Assembly (NCBI GenBank): GCA_037043455.1
Contig: JAWPHD010001344.1
Coordinates: forward strand, 124,001 to 188,000
Length of the DNA: 64,000 nucleotides
Reading direction: 5' to 3'
Source of the DNA: Cyrtodaria siliqua
Taxonomy: Eukaryota; Mollusca; Bivalvia; Adapedonta; Hiatellidae
Shown: positions 11,740-23,475 of the stretch, one piece after another
Layout of the letters: every line of letters starts with the position of its first letter
How positions within the stretch are numbered: position 1 is the stretch's first letter
The notes under the pieces: model-generated
The model's database searches: none
Told to the model about the DNA's origin: nothing
Seen by the model: the letters and a program-made list of their open reading frames with translations, nothing else
Position numbers and translations under genes: made by a program

Positions 11740-11910
11740 TAACCAGACATTTAATTTGATATGTCTAGCTTTAAATTAGAAGAGCGACGTTAATAATGCA
11801 TATCTTTTAGTGCATTTTGAAAGTCCCATTGTAAAAAGATCTGGGTTCAAGAGATTGTATTACCATCAAAATAATGACACAGGTTAAATATCATCGTAGC
11901 AGTTGTACAT
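11740..11910. repeat. Older repeat, right part
   Basis: Matches 54712-54845 ('cgtaaccagac', 'aatttgatatgtct', 'gcatatctttcagcgcattttga' with changes). Continuation of 10691-10775. Confidence 0.6.
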
Positions 11911-12170
11911 TTACATGCAAACTTAAGCATAATAAGGTCGTATCTACCAGTTAAGACCCAACTGTTTATAAATATTAAGGTCGTATCTACCACTATGTTA
12001 CATATTTGTCTGTGATTTGTAGGAAATACTGGAAATAGAAAAGCTATAACCAGTGTTTTTGAGATACGGGAAATATCTCCTCGGGAGAGAAATGTGTTAA
12101 ATATGTTTAAATATATTTCGAAATATTGCAATATCGTATAACATAACATAATTATATTTAACATTAATAT

Positions 12171-12419
12171 CATTACGTGGCCGGAAATTAACTGTCATAA
12201 CCCCTCTAACACGGGGTATGAAATAAACCTTAATTTCCGTTTAAAAACCTGCATATTGTAAAATTAAAACATTTAACTTATAATTTTAAACAGGTTATCG
12301 ATTTTTGTTTCAGTGAAACATGTTTTATGTATGTTTATATTGTCGAAAATATACATTGTAAAACTGACTAATATAAGCTTCCCCGTCGCTTAAAGGAATT
12401 AATGCATGACCATGTAATG
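12171..12419. mobile_element. MITE family C (CATTACGTGG termini), copy 1
   Basis: Ends are CATTACGTGG and the near inverse CCATGTAATG. The interior (ccttaattt, 'taaacaggttatcg', 'attgtcgaaa', 'taatataagctt') matches the copy at 38331-38609 throughout. Non-coding, 249 bp. No clean target duplication was seen. A third, partial copy in the other orientation lies at 13075-13150. Confidence 0.75.
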
Positions 12420-13969
12420 TAATAATAGTTAAATACAACGTTCGATTAACAGTCCTTTTGTCAATTTATATATGATTGGTATATAATGGACCAAATTAAA
12501 CATAAGAGAGTGTGTGTGTAATGTTGTTCAAAGGTGTGAAGGAGACCACGCGCTGCTCCGGCACGCTTCCTATTACTTGTGGCCGTGAGACATGTTGGTC
12601 AATCATATTGTTTAAATGCAACGAGATACGCCCTTTTATTTAATTAGCCAATCATAATAAAGGAAATAAAAAATAAAATGAAATATGTTTAAATCAAATA
12701 TAATTATTTCGTCAGAATTTATTGACGTATACTAACATATTGGAATCGGTGAAAGTTAAATAATTTAGTTAGCTAGAAGAAATGTTAAATACATTTGATC
12801 ATATTAGAAGTTGTGTGCTTTTTTCATACTTAATGACGACAATATATGCGTATTTCGAAATATTAAATTTATAGTTCGAAATGCTAATTTTTGTTAGTTC
12901 GCGGTGTATTCGGCTTTTTTTGTTGTTGTGTTTTCTTTTTTTTACATAAAATTATTTGCAAATTATTATTGTTAATTATTATAATGTTAACTTATAACAA
13001 CGCTAAAGAATAAAACACAACTATAATAAAGCGAAAAGAAGTTCAATTAATTGTTCAATATACAGGCCTTTTAACCCGAAATTAGGGTTTATTTCATACC
13101 CCAGCCAACCCCGTTTTCGCTTCTTGGAGAACATTTGGGAAACGAAGGCCTGGCCTAAATTATAACAGATATTTCCACAATAAAAAGCATATTTCGTATT
13201 TAACTATTATTTGAATACTGAAGAAAAAAAAAATACATGTTTAAATCTATTTTTTTATATCAGATTAACGCATGAAAAGGACACACAAGCAATAAGTGGT
13301 TTATAAAAAGGACGCACGAGCGTTTTCAATAAAATCCATATATTAAAGCATTATTCTTTCCTTTCTATGATTTTCTTGGTTTCCTCTTCCTAGGTTGTGT
13401 GAAGACAATCTAAATATGCCGAGAATTATTTTCATTGTTTTCTCTTCATCGATATCTAAATAATGTTGCAAGTCAAAGTCGCGTTTTAAAACGACAGCAA
13501 CACTTTGATTATATCTATACCAACTTGTTTTTTTCATAAAAAGTCAATGAAAGAGTGATTTTCGATTCAACAGATAGAACCGTCTTTCATAATTATTCCG
13601 ACATATTAGGTAGTATTACATAGTTTTCTTTGATAAGCAGAAACTTTAACCGTACTCACGGCCTGTGTAGGCGAAACGTCATTAAATGGGCAAATAATGT
13701 GCTTTTAATAAAGTGCATTGTCATGCAACCTCGTTTGAACTAATTAAAAATAGTTCAATTGAATTTTCTTACCAAATATTATGGACTTGGAAAGTATTGT
13801 TAAGTTAAGGACTTCAAATTGTTTTGTAAATAATTAAGTTTATGTTAATCATACGCGATATTTAACTGTAAATTATCTGTTCGTCGCAGATGGGTGAAGC
13901 AAAATAAGCATATTAAAATGAAATATAAGTAGGTTTAAAATTAGCGTCTTCCTATACACATCATAACAC
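12420..13969. other. No gene; MITE fragment at 13075-13150
   Basis: AT-rich DNA. 13085-13130 reads the reverse complement of the start of the family C MITE ('ataccccagccaacccc', 'cgcttcttgg'). Nothing else is supported. Confidence 0.4.
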
Positions 13970-14150
13970 AAATTCTTACTTTGCGCAAAATATGCTCAAA
14001 TTGTGCAGAGACACTTAACGCGTGGTTTATATATTTAACCCCTTTTGCAATTCCGGAATAGTCCTGCGCAATTCCGGAATCGTTGCGCATTTCAAGAATT
14101 CTTACTTTGCGCAGAGCAATTCCGGAATCGTCCATATTCTTACTTTGCGT
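13970..14150. repeat. Dispersed repeat (ATTCTTACTTTGCGC / CAATTCCGGAAT), inverse of 8845-9065
   Basis: Three 'ttcttactttgcg' and three to four 'caattccggaat' words occur here, in the opposite orientation to the copy at 8845-9065. Confidence 0.55.
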
Positions 14151-14154
14151 AGAA

Positions 14155-14195
14155 CATATATATATATATATATATATTTGTGAATTTTGAGTGTT

Positions 14196-14226
<31 letters not shown>
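14155..14226. repeat. (TA)n and (GA)n microsatellites
   Basis: TA runs at 14157-14177 and 14196-14214, followed by a short GA run. Confidence 0.8.
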
Positions 14227-14797
14227 GATCTTACATGAGTGCTCATTCATTATTGAATTTATTAAACAAGTTGGCAAAATGATAGAATGCGAGGACTTGC
14301 CGAGCATTATATCATTTTTGCTAACGAGTTTAAAAAAAAAGAGAAAAATACTTAAAATACTTCAGCTTGTGTTAAACAAGCCGACACTTTAACCACTGTG
14401 CAGTTGAAGCTGTATATCAATGGCGCGGATAATAAACATTAAAACAAGTTAATCGTTGTTTGTTTACCTATATCGATTTTGTAAACATTGCCAATTGGCG
14501 TCGGTACTCCTTTAAAGGGGTTGATGCACTATTTTCAAATACGATTTATATAAAGGTCTCCGAAAAACTTGACAACTGCTGAAAGAATTATCAAAATGCC
14601 GTAAAAAATAAAGGAGATATGACCTATTGAAAATGTGCAAAGAACATCATGGAGGCGGCCATCTTTGAACGATGACGTCATCGCGCCTTTTTGCCATTTA
14701 TATGGCATATTGACAAAATACATTTTAAAGCAAAAAAAACCACTGCAAACTGATTAAAGATAACTATACAGATGTAAAATGTACGGTGTCCTGTTAG

Positions 14798-14930
14798 GGC
14801 CATCTTACCATCGATGGTAAGATGCGATGGTCGATGGTAAGATGTGATGGTCGATGGTAAGATGCGATGGCCGATGGCCGATGATAAGATCATCGTATCT
14901 TACCATCGACCATCGCATCAATCGTAATGT
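14798..14930. repeat. Inverted minisatellite, left arm of foldback element
   Basis: About six units of GATGGTAAGATGCGATGGTC-type sequence, turning to the opposite orientation near 14885, so the array can fold on itself. Confidence 0.85.
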
Positions 14931-14966
14931 ACATTAGGCATCTTCTTCGTTATATTGACACCCTTC

Positions 14967-14974
14967 TATCTCTC

Positions 14975-15007
<33 letters not shown>
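14967..15007. repeat. (CT)n microsatellite
   Basis: CT/TC run of about 40 nt with two A interruptions. Confidence 0.9.
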
Positions 15008-15977
15008 AATCACAGGTTTGTGAGACAATTTTATTAAATATTAAATTGATAAATATGTTAAGACGAGTGTAATGAAAACTATTCAACCATGTTCGGTGGG
15101 TGGGTGTGGGTGTGGGTGAACAAAACCTGCTTTGTTCAAATCTAACTAATTTTATATGAGCGTTCAACTTAGGCCTTACAAAATGTTATGTGTGTTTAGG
15201 GTAACCCGACCCTACCTATTATGTAATTTACCAGAAAAATGTAAAAAGCAAGGCTGTTTTGGGTATAAACAGCTATGTTCCTATATATATATATAAAATA
15301 TATATGAAAATAAATCCCTACCTACCCTACCTACTATTTTCTAGCATGTTACCCTAAACCTGGGATGAAAATTGAAATATAGAGCCCTGCCTAAACACAC
15401 ATATTTTTTTGTTTGACCTTATTACGGAATTATAGCTCACCTATAGACGCATGCAATCTAACAGGCTTCAAACTTCGGAATTCGTAATTCAAAAGTACAA
15501 CAAACTTGGCATTGTCACTCATCTGTGTCTGGGTTTGAGTAGGTTCCAGTGGGGAGAGGAAGGTTGGCAGTGCGCGTGCCTATATAAATCCTCAAAAAAT
15601 ACTTACCAACCTCGAATTGCGGACATCCTTGTTAAAATCTGGATCTATACCCTGTATGTTGATTGACTAGATACATTCCAGACCGCACCTGCCCCCACCA
15701 TGCTTTTAATGTTTTTTAGGCCCTCAGACAACTAGTAAAATATAAGGATGCTTGACCTTAAAAAGTGAGGCACCGCATGTTTTATGCATAGTTATAATCA
15801 ATTAGTGTCATTTAAAAAGTTGACTGTGATATATGTCCGCTTTACTTTATATTTATTATGTTTCATGTGTTCCTCCAATGTATGCACTCCTCACTCGCCC
15901 ACAAACACTTGTTTGCAATATTCGGTAATGGAAAACTTGGTTCGATACCAAGAGAGACCGTAGCACGTGTGTCATAA

Positions 15978-16212
15978 GTCGATGGTCGATGGTAAAATGC
16001 GATGATCGAAGGTATGATGCGATGGTAAGATGCGATGGTCGATGGAACATCGCATCTTACCATCGACCATCGCATCTTACCACCGACCTTCGCATCTTAC
16101 CATCGCATCTTACCATCGGCCATCGCATCTTAACATCACATCTTACTAACGACCATCGCATCTTACCATCGACTATCGCATCTTACCATCGCATCTTACC
16201 ATCGACCATCGC
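15978..16212. repeat. Inverted minisatellite, right arm of foldback element
   Basis: Same ~20-bp unit as 14798-14930; orientation switches near 16046 so the two halves are complementary. Open frames across it are by-products of the repeat. Confidence 0.85.
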
Positions 16213-16277
16213 AGGACGCCGTAAACATGTATCAATTCTATGCTTATTTTTATTTGCAGTGTCTTTCTTTGCTTTAA

Positions 16278-16430
16278 CTCTGCAGTTCAGGGTGAGAAAG
16301 TTCTAGGCCCGTTCTCCATATTTTATTTCGATGTACATGGAGGATGAGCCTGGAATGTTCATTCCTGTTATACGCTATATAACCTTTCATGTGCTGGTGC
16401 GCCTTAAAACTCCAATTCAATTCAATTCAA
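16278..16430 (+). mobile_element. CAATT-tailed SINE-like element, copy 2, with 13-bp target duplication
   Basis: TTCTTTGCTTTAA occurs at 16265-16277 and again at 16431-16443, directly flanking the insert. The insert ends in four AATTC units and matches the copies at 9407-9550 and 51355-51520. The duplication and simple tail identify LINE-mediated retrotransposition. Confidence 0.85.
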
Positions 16431-16861
16431 TTCTTTGCTTTAAAATACATTCTAACAATATGCCATATATGGTAAAAAGGCGCGATGACGTCATCGTTCC
16501 AAAATGACCGCCTCCATTTATGTTTCTTGCACATTTTCAATAGGTCATATCTTCTTTATTTTTCATGGCATTTTGATAATTATTTCAGCACTTTTCAGAG
16601 GCTTTTGAAAGTAGTGCATCAACCACTTTATATTACATCGTAATGATCTATAAAGTGACCAATCATTGAAGCATTACTTCCAAGTAAAACAACACTCTTT
16701 AGTTCATTGCATGTGTGTGTGTTGATAGTGTTTTGTTTGGTAGAATAACTAAAAGAAGCGTAATGCTGTTGGTGTAAACAAATGTTTCATGTCTAATGGA
16801 ATACATGTGTTACGTAATGATGAACATTTGAAATTTGTAATGTCATAATTGAAGAAGTACA

Positions 16862-18742
16862 TTGGCAGTTATAACCCATACTTAAACATAACTGAAACAG
16901 TACATAAACAATTATATTCCATTCTTATACATAACTGAAACAGTACATTAACGGTTAAATACCAATACGGCTTAAACATGACTGAAATAGTACATTAACA
17001 GCTATAAACCATTCTTATACATAACTGAAACAGTTCATTAACGGTTAAATAACACATACTTAAACATGACTGAAATAGTACATTAACAGCTATAGCCCAT
17101 TCTTATACATGTATAACTGAAACAGTATATTAACGGTTAAATAACCCATACTTAAACATGACAGAAACAGTACATTAACAGTTATAGTCCATTCTTATAT
17201 ATAACTGAAACAGTACATTAACGGTTAAATAACTCATACTTAAACATGACTGAAATAGTACATTAACAGTTATAACCCATATTTAAACATGACTGAAATA
17301 GTGCATTAACAGTTATAACCCATATTTAAACATGACTGAAATAGTGCATTAACAGTTATAACCCATATTTAAACATGACTGAAATAGTGCATTAACAGTT
17401 ATAACCCATACTTAAACATGACTGAAATAGTGCATTGACAGTTATAACCCATACTTAAACATAACTGAAACAGTACATTAACAGTTATAACCCATACTTA
17501 AACATGACTGAAACAGTACATTAACAGTTATAACCCATACTTAAACATGACTGAAATAGTGCATTAACAGTTATAACCCATACTTAAACCTGACTGAAAT
17601 AGTGCATTAACAGTTATAACCCATACTTAAACATTTCTGAAATTGTGCATTGGCAGTTATAACCCATTATTAAACATAACTGAAACAGTACATTAACAGT
17701 TATAACCCATATTTAAACATGACTGAAATAGTGCATTAACAGTTATAACCCATACTTAAACATGACTGAAATAGTGCATTGGCAGTTATAACTCATACTT
17801 AAACATGACTGAAATAGTGCATTAACAGTTATAACCCATACTTAAACATGACTGAAATAGTGCATTGGCAGTTATAACCCATACTTAAACATGACTGAAC
17901 TAGTGCATTAGCAGTTATAACCCATACTTAAACATGACTGAAATAGTGTATTAACAGTTATAACCCATACTTAAACATGACTGAAATAGTGCATTGGCAG
18001 TTATAACCCATACTTAAACATGACTGAAATAGTGCATTAACAGTTATAACCCATATTTAAACATGACTGAAATAGTGCATTTACAATTATAACCCATACT
18101 TAAACATAACTGAAATAGTACATTAGCAGTTATAACCCAAACTTAAGCATGACTGAAATAGTAAATTGGCAGTTATAACCCATACTTAAGCATGACTGAA
18201 ATAGTACATTAACAGTTATAACCGATATTTAAACATGACTGAAATAATGCATTGGCAGTTATAACCCATACTTAAACATGACTGAAATAGTGCATTAACA
18301 GTTATAACCCATACTTAAACATGACTGAAATAGTACATTGGCAGTTATAACCCACACTTAAGCATGACTGAAATAGTACATTAACAGTTATAACCCATAT
18401 TTAAACATGAATGAAATAGTGCATTGGCAGTTATAACTCATACTTAAACATGACTAAAATAGTGCATTAACAGTTATAACCCATACTTTAACATGACTCA
18501 AATAGTGCATTGGCAGTTATAACCCATACTTAAACATGACTGAAATAGTGCATCAACAGTTATAACCCATACTTAAACATGACTGAAATAGTACATTAAC
18601 AGTTATAACCCATTTTAATATAACTGAAACAGTACACTAACAATTATAACCCATACTTAAACATGACTAAAATAGTGCATAACGGTTATAACCCATACTT
18701 AAACATAACTGAAATAGTACATTAACAGTTATAACCCATCTT
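16862..18742. repeat. 43-bp minisatellite, about 43 units
   Basis: The unit reads approximately ACCCATACTTAAACATGACT followed by GAAATAGTGCATTAACAGTTATA. Units differ mainly at a few sites (ATAACTGAAACAGTAC versus ATGACTGAAATAGTGC, and TTAACAG versus TTGGCAG), and these variants recur in patches. No long frame is kept. It ends directly against a family B MITE at 18741. Confidence 0.95.
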
Positions 18743-19185
18743 AAAGGGGTTGATGCACTATATTTTTAAAAAAAAAAATATTTTAAAGGTCTCTGAAAAA
18801 CCTGAAAACAGCTAAAATAATAATCAAAGTGCCATAAAAAATAAAGGAGATATGACCTATTAAAAAATTGGAAAGAAACATAAATGAGGCGGCCATCTTG
18901 GAACGATGACGTCATTGCACCAAATGTCTTTTAAAGCCAAGTAAATCACTGCAAATGAAAATTGAGCATACATCTGTATATTTATTTTTAATCAATTTGC
19001 AGTGATTTGTTTTTAAATGTATTTTGTCAATATGCCGTATATGGTAAAAAGGCGCGATGACGTCATCGTTCCAAAATAGCGGCCTCCATTTATGTTCTTT
19101 GCAAATTTTCAATAGGTCACATCTCCTTTATTTTTCATGACATTTTCATAATTCTTTCAGTTTTTTTCAAGTTTTTCACAATATA
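18741..19185. mobile_element. Palindromic TTAA MITE, family B, copy 3 (right end lost)
   Basis: Starts TTAAAGGGGTTGATGCACTA. Both arms carry GATGACGTCAT and 'ggcggccatctt' / 'gcggcctccattta'. The right terminus fades out after 'tttttcaagtttttcac', so the last ~50 bp are missing. Confidence 0.8.
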
Positions 19186-19937
19186 ATGTTTGATTTCTTT
19201 TTATCGTGTTACACCTAATTTTCGGCTAATATACATATGCATATTACACACAGTCTTATTAATATTTTGATATATGGAAACCCTTACTTACAGACGAACA
19301 CCAGTTTTTTCAGCCACCTATTTGCACTAAAAATAAGTTTTTTTGGTAATGAATGTGGTGTAACGTAAATTACAGAATAGTTTCATTAAGTTTGAAGCGC
19401 TTCTCAACTTATATTAATAAAAGTACATGTATTATGTTTTTTACATGGTTTTGATTTAATTTATATTCAACTTTTTTAATGTACATTGAAATTTTAATTG
19501 TAATGTAAGGTAACATAGTTTACATGCACGTTACTCACTAAAGCACAACGCTCAGAATTGATGGCACACCTGTCTCATTTTGAAACTTATTGTATGTTCT
19601 TTCAGAAAATCATACCCTAAAAAATCCCCCATAGGGGAGGGGGGTCTACAGCCAGCTCAAGAACTAGTACATGATGTGTTGTATTTGTTCTGGAGGTTCT
19701 GTCATGTCATTTTTTAACAAATTCCCATAAGGTATCAGCTAGAGCAGGCTTGTTTGCTTATAAAAGCAAATCAAATGTCAGCGGGCCATGCACTCCTTGG
19801 AAACATATGATGGGTCAATGGCAATATCGCCAGGTTAGAATAGGAATGTTCCATAGAAGAAAGACGCGGTTTTCTGGTTTATTGGACTGCAGAAATGTTA
19901 TAATATTTTTTTCCGTTCTTTCTATGCACTTTTAATT

Positions 19938-20600
19938 TTTCCCCAATACCTCATTTTCATTACAGAATTCAGCGATTTTAGTCATTTTTTCAACATTTTG
20001 CCCTAAAATATAAATACTTGAGCATATATGTTATATCTGATACAATAAATGACTTGGATATGTATAGAGTGCAACATTTTATTGCTTCAAATTGATAAGT
20101 TTATGTTCAAACTATTTTCAAAAGTTAATTCCAGATTCCGTCGATTTTTTACGGAAATACACATTTTTCGCCTGAAAATTAAGGCAATATTTTAAGCATC
20201 ATATGGTTCAGGACATTTTTCTACTTAATTATTGGACCATTGTCTATCCAAAATGTTACATTATGTCTTTATTCTATTGAATTAAAAAAAATAATCAAAA
20301 TTTTAAACCAATACCCCAATGGATTACAGAAATCAGTGATTTTTGTCATTTTTTCCAACATTTTGCCCTAAATTGCCAATATTTGAGCACATATGTTATA
20401 TATGATGATAGGAAAAAATTGGATATGAATGCTGTGCAACATTCTATTGCTTCCATTTGATAAGTTTATGTTCAAACTAATTTTAAAAAATAATTCCAGA
20501 TTCCGGCGATTTTTGACAAAAATACACATTTTCCGCCCAAATTAAGGCATTTCCAAAAGTCATGCGGTTTGGAATTTTCTTTTATGTTTAATCACTGGAC
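19938..20600. repeat. Two diverged ~370-bp tandem copies
   Basis: 19938-20190 and 20310-20560 share, in order, 'gtcattttttc.aacattttgccctaaa', 'catatgttatat', 'gataagtttatgttcaaact' and 'attccagattcc.'. Non-coding, moderately diverged. Confidence 0.7.
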
Positions 20601-20777
20601 CTTACCCTGCCCAAAAAGGTTACAATATTTATTTTTTCTATTTGCTATATCCCCAAACTTTCGCTCGGTGTATAAACGTGAATAACATTATAATATGCCA
20701 TAGGAATCAATGTTTGAACCGAGATGTAATCATTAGGCTAACTTCATAATTTTTTATTTTTTTTAATTAGCTAATTC

Positions 20778-20962
20778 TATACCTGTTGTAAGCGATTTGC
20801 TTCTACGGAACTTCTTGATTGACTTCCTGGGTAGAACCAGTACTAAGCAATGCAGATAAAGTGTCTTGCTCAGGGACACAACACATGTGGTTATGGCGGG
20901 GATCGAACCCACGACTTTTGGATCATGCGTCCAACGCTCTAACACTAGACCACAGCGCTCCA
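20778..20962 (-). mobile_element. tRNA-derived SINE, family 1
   Basis: On the minus strand it begins GGAGCGCTGTGGTCTAGTGT (A-box region) and has GTGGGTTCGATCCCCGCC (B box), the internal promoter of RNA polymerase III. This is followed by a body with GTGTCCCTGAGCAAGACACT and GCTTACAACAGGTATAGAAT. The 'TGAGCAAGACACTT' part resembles the central V-type domain known from several SINE families, which is a tentative match. A second copy is at 28238-28490. Confidence 0.75.
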
Positions 20963-21289
20963 ATTCATAGTAGCTAATGTTTAAGATGTATGATGGAATT
21001 AACTCTGAACAGATCTATGCGTTTATGAGGTTGTAATGCGTCAAGGTCTGGTCAACTATCGTAATTTGAGAACAACTCACCACCACAACCCCTAACCGTA
21101 ACCTATCAAATACACTATAGCTGCTGTTAGTGTTTCTAGTTTTACTCCCTCCATCCGACGTTGACATTTTGAGACTGATTTCATTTATATGCTTCCATAT
21201 TTATCTACATCAGTTTATTATGTTAATCACGTACATGCATCTTTAAATCCCGCAGATTTCAATTATATTTATTCCATGTATTATTCTAT

Positions 21290-21301
21290 GCTTTTTTTCA
21301 G
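21290..21301 (+). other. Splice acceptor directly before the GCNT start codon
   Basis: A pyrimidine run CTTTTTTTCAG ends at 21301 and the ATG follows at once (21302). This implies that the first coding exon is preceded by an intron and at least one upstream non-coding exon, not located here. Confidence 0.65.
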
Positions 21302-22308
21302 ATGAACATCGTTGCCGGTTTAGCTTCGAAAAAGATAGCTACATATTCAGTAGTAACAGTTGCTATACTTTCTCTCCTATTCTATTTATCGGAATATCAT
21401 GTTAAAGGCCGAGATATTGTACCAAATATACAGATGGATTCCGACGACGATCGTAAGTTTTCTGACATAAGCCAAGCTATTGTAACAAATGCACCAATAC
21501 ATACCGAGGACGATCGAAATTTTTATGTAAATAAGTACAATCTCCGAAACGGTACACTGGAATTAAAAGGTCATTATAAAGGAGAGGGTTTTAAGTGGAA
21601 TAATAACGACACAACGGTACACATTGAAGGACTGTCAAATCTTTTAAACCAAATAAAACCACACATTTTATCTGACTCAAAACTTGAAATTGCCGAACTC
21701 CCTGATGAAATGTATTTCAAAGTGCCCAGAAAAGTTAATGATGCCAGCTGTAAAGCTTTGATACACAATGACGAGTCGGACATTAAACGAGCAACAGAAT
21801 TGGCGGCAAATAATACCAGGAAAGAAGTTCCTCCAAAGGAATACACTGAAATGGCTTCAAACTGCTCAAAGTTCATACGAAGCAGGGGTTACATCATGAG
21901 TTCATTGACAAAAGAAGAAGAAGAGTTTCCAATAGCCTTTAGCATCCTCATGTTCAAAGCCGTGGAACAGTGTGAGCGTCTTATACGCGCAATATACCGC
22001 CCACAAAATCTATATTGCATTCACGTGGATGCAAACAGTGAAAGTGATATATTTAATTCCATGTCTTCCATTGCAAACTGTTTTGATAATGTATTTGTTA
22101 CGCCGAAACGGTTTAAAGTGGGATGGGGACAAATGAGTCAATTGGAACCAGAGTTGTTATGTATGGAGGAGTTGTTGAGTCGAGGCAAAACGTGGAAGTA
22201 TTTAATAAACTTGACTGGTCAGGAGTTTCCTTTAAGGACGAATTATGAATTGGTGCGGATCCTTAAGGAGTATAATGGTGCCAATGATGTAGAATCAACC
22301 ATAGAAAG
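21302..22308 (+). CDS. GCNT-type beta-1,6-N-acetylglucosaminyltransferase, coding exon 1
   Basis: Residues 1-336 of a predicted 511-residue type II Golgi glycosyltransferase (GT14) that adds beta-1,6-GlcNAc branches to O-glycans or poly-LacNAc. Short cytoplasmic tail, membrane anchor at about 14-31 (YSVVTVAILSLLFYL), acidic stem to about 135, then the catalytic domain. Family blocks: FPIAFSILMFKAVEQCERL (209-227), IYRPQNLYCIHVD (231-243), NCFDNVFV (259-266), YLINLTGQEFPLRTN (300-314). Cys 150, 188, 239, 260 and 287 sit where core-2 enzymes have disulfide cysteines. The usual free Cys in 'INLCG' is Thr here, creating a sequon at Asn303. The donor is at 22309 (AAAG/GTACTAG); without splicing the frame stops at 22313. 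Confidence 0.93.
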
Positions 22309-22324
22309 GTACTAGCTTTTTTTT

Positions 22325-22350
22325 TGTGTGTGTGTGTGTGTGTGTGTGTG
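22325..22350. repeat. (TG)13 microsatellite next to intron-1 donor
   Basis: 26-nt uninterrupted TG run, 16 nt after the splice donor and preceded by a poly-T stretch. Confidence 0.95.
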
Positions 22351-22424
22351 ATAAAGTGATTAAAGTAAACATTACATACATATTGTATTTCATATAACTT
22401 CATTTTATAGACTTCACATTTTGC

Positions 22425-22735
22425 TATAAAACTTCCAGGGTGTCTTATTTTACGAATATCCCACACAATATTTTAAAACCATTTTTGGATAAAAATTCTA
22501 AAAGAACATATTTTCCAAATTGTTCATGCAGCAGAATTTTGCATTGAAAATGCCCCAACAAAAACAGCTTTCGCGCATGAAATTTGTATTTCTCAACCCA
22601 TTTTGAAAAGTAAGGTGTTTTTATTTACCAATAAAATGTCTATTTCACTGATATACAACTTATTTAGTAGCATTTTGTCTGAAAAGTCCAAAAAGACTTT
22701 GGCTGAAACAAGCGCCCCAAACAATAGTTTAGTTT
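22425..22735. repeat. Interspersed repeat, copy 1 (partner at 39490-39765)
   Basis: Shares with 39490-39765, in order: 'ctataaaactt', 'gcagcagaa.tttgc', 'gaaaatgcccca', 'aagtaaggt', 'gatatacaactt' and 'ttggctgaaacaagcgcccc'. Same orientation, diverged, non-coding. Confidence 0.7.
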
Positions 22736-23105
22736 ATCAGTAAAAAATTGTAATATCTTGCTTGACTATTTAAACTTACAAAACGTATAATCGTGTTATG
22801 ATACACTAAGGCACATAGCTTTAATTGGTGTTTAATGCTAATTAAAGCTTCACCAAATGAAAATAAGAGTTGTTCATCCGTCATACACACACTATTGGTT
22901 ATATTGTACAATGACCTGACATATTGTGGACCTTATGATGACGTTCACCTAAAACCAGAAACGTTTAATGTTCGTCTTCAACTTTGTTTTGTCGTGACCT
23001 TTAATGGTTTATTATCATGTTGCTCTGGCGTCTGCCAAGTCATTGAGTTCTCTATTTTTTACTCGTATATACATGGTCATATTTGTGTTGCACTTATATT
23101 TAGGA

Positions 23106-23475
23106 AATAGAAAATCATTTACGGTGAATTATCGTGTAATATATCACGGTTTGGAGTTCAATTGTAAACAATAATTTCACGAGCCCGAAGGACGATTGAC
23201 ATTATTGCTTACAATTGAACGACAAACCGTGAACTATTACAAGATAATTCACCGTAAATGACGTTCTATTTCTATTCTAATACCCTAAAATGTGAAAATA
23301 ACGCACACATCTCAAATATTTCGCATTGCTTTGCTTACTCTCCTAACGTTGCAAACGTTACAGTGATATATTTCGCATTGCCTTGCTTATTCTCCTAACG
23401 TTGCAAACTAACGTTGCAAACGTTACAGTGATATACGAGATAAACTAGGCTATATAGTGCGGGTGTATTAGAATG
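23106..23475. mobile_element. Palindromic MITE, family D, copy 1
   Basis: 23106-23272 is a palindrome: 'tttacggtgaattat' and 'gagttcaattgtaaacaat' on the left, their reverse complements on the right. It is followed by a tail with the repeated words 'cctaacgttgcaaacgttacagtgatat' and the end GCGGGTGTATTAGAA. The reverse-orientation copy is at 59128-59835. Confidence 0.75.

Larger units (their letters stand above)
14784..16221. mobile_element. Foldback DNA element inserted at TA, with minisatellite arms
   Basis: The ends are CGGTGTCCTG and CAGGACGCCG, flanked on both sides by TA (14782-14783 and 16222-16223), as for Tc1/mariner-type insertion. Just inside each end lie arrays of a ~20-bp unit, GATGGTAAGATGCGATGGTC, in both orientations (about 14798-14930 and 15978-16212). 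The ~1-kb core has no transposase frame. It contains a CT microsatellite and a further inverted repeat ('tgtgtgtttaggg' near 15190, 'cctaaacacaca' near 15393). It is non-autonomous, and its position inside the family B MITE makes it younger than that MITE. Confidence 0.75.
14512..16630. mobile_element. Palindromic TTAA-flanked MITE, family B, copy 2, interrupted by two insertions
   Basis: The left half (14512-14783) begins TTAA then AGGGGTTGATGCAC and carries GATGACGTCATCG. The right half (16222-16277 plus 16431-16630) ends with the reverse complement, again with GATGACGTCATCG. The middle is occupied by a TA-flanked foldback element (14784-16221), and the right half is further split by a SINE-like element (16278-16430). 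Removing both restores the layout of the copy at 6952-7484. Confidence 0.8.

Noticed and set aside
16862..18742. CRISPR-like regular repeats
   Set aside because: Units are contiguous with no unique spacers, in a eukaryotic setting; the same holds for the other tandem arrays.
21574..21876. 100-codon minus-strand frame inside GCNT exon 1
   Set aside because: Shadow of the well-supported + strand exon.
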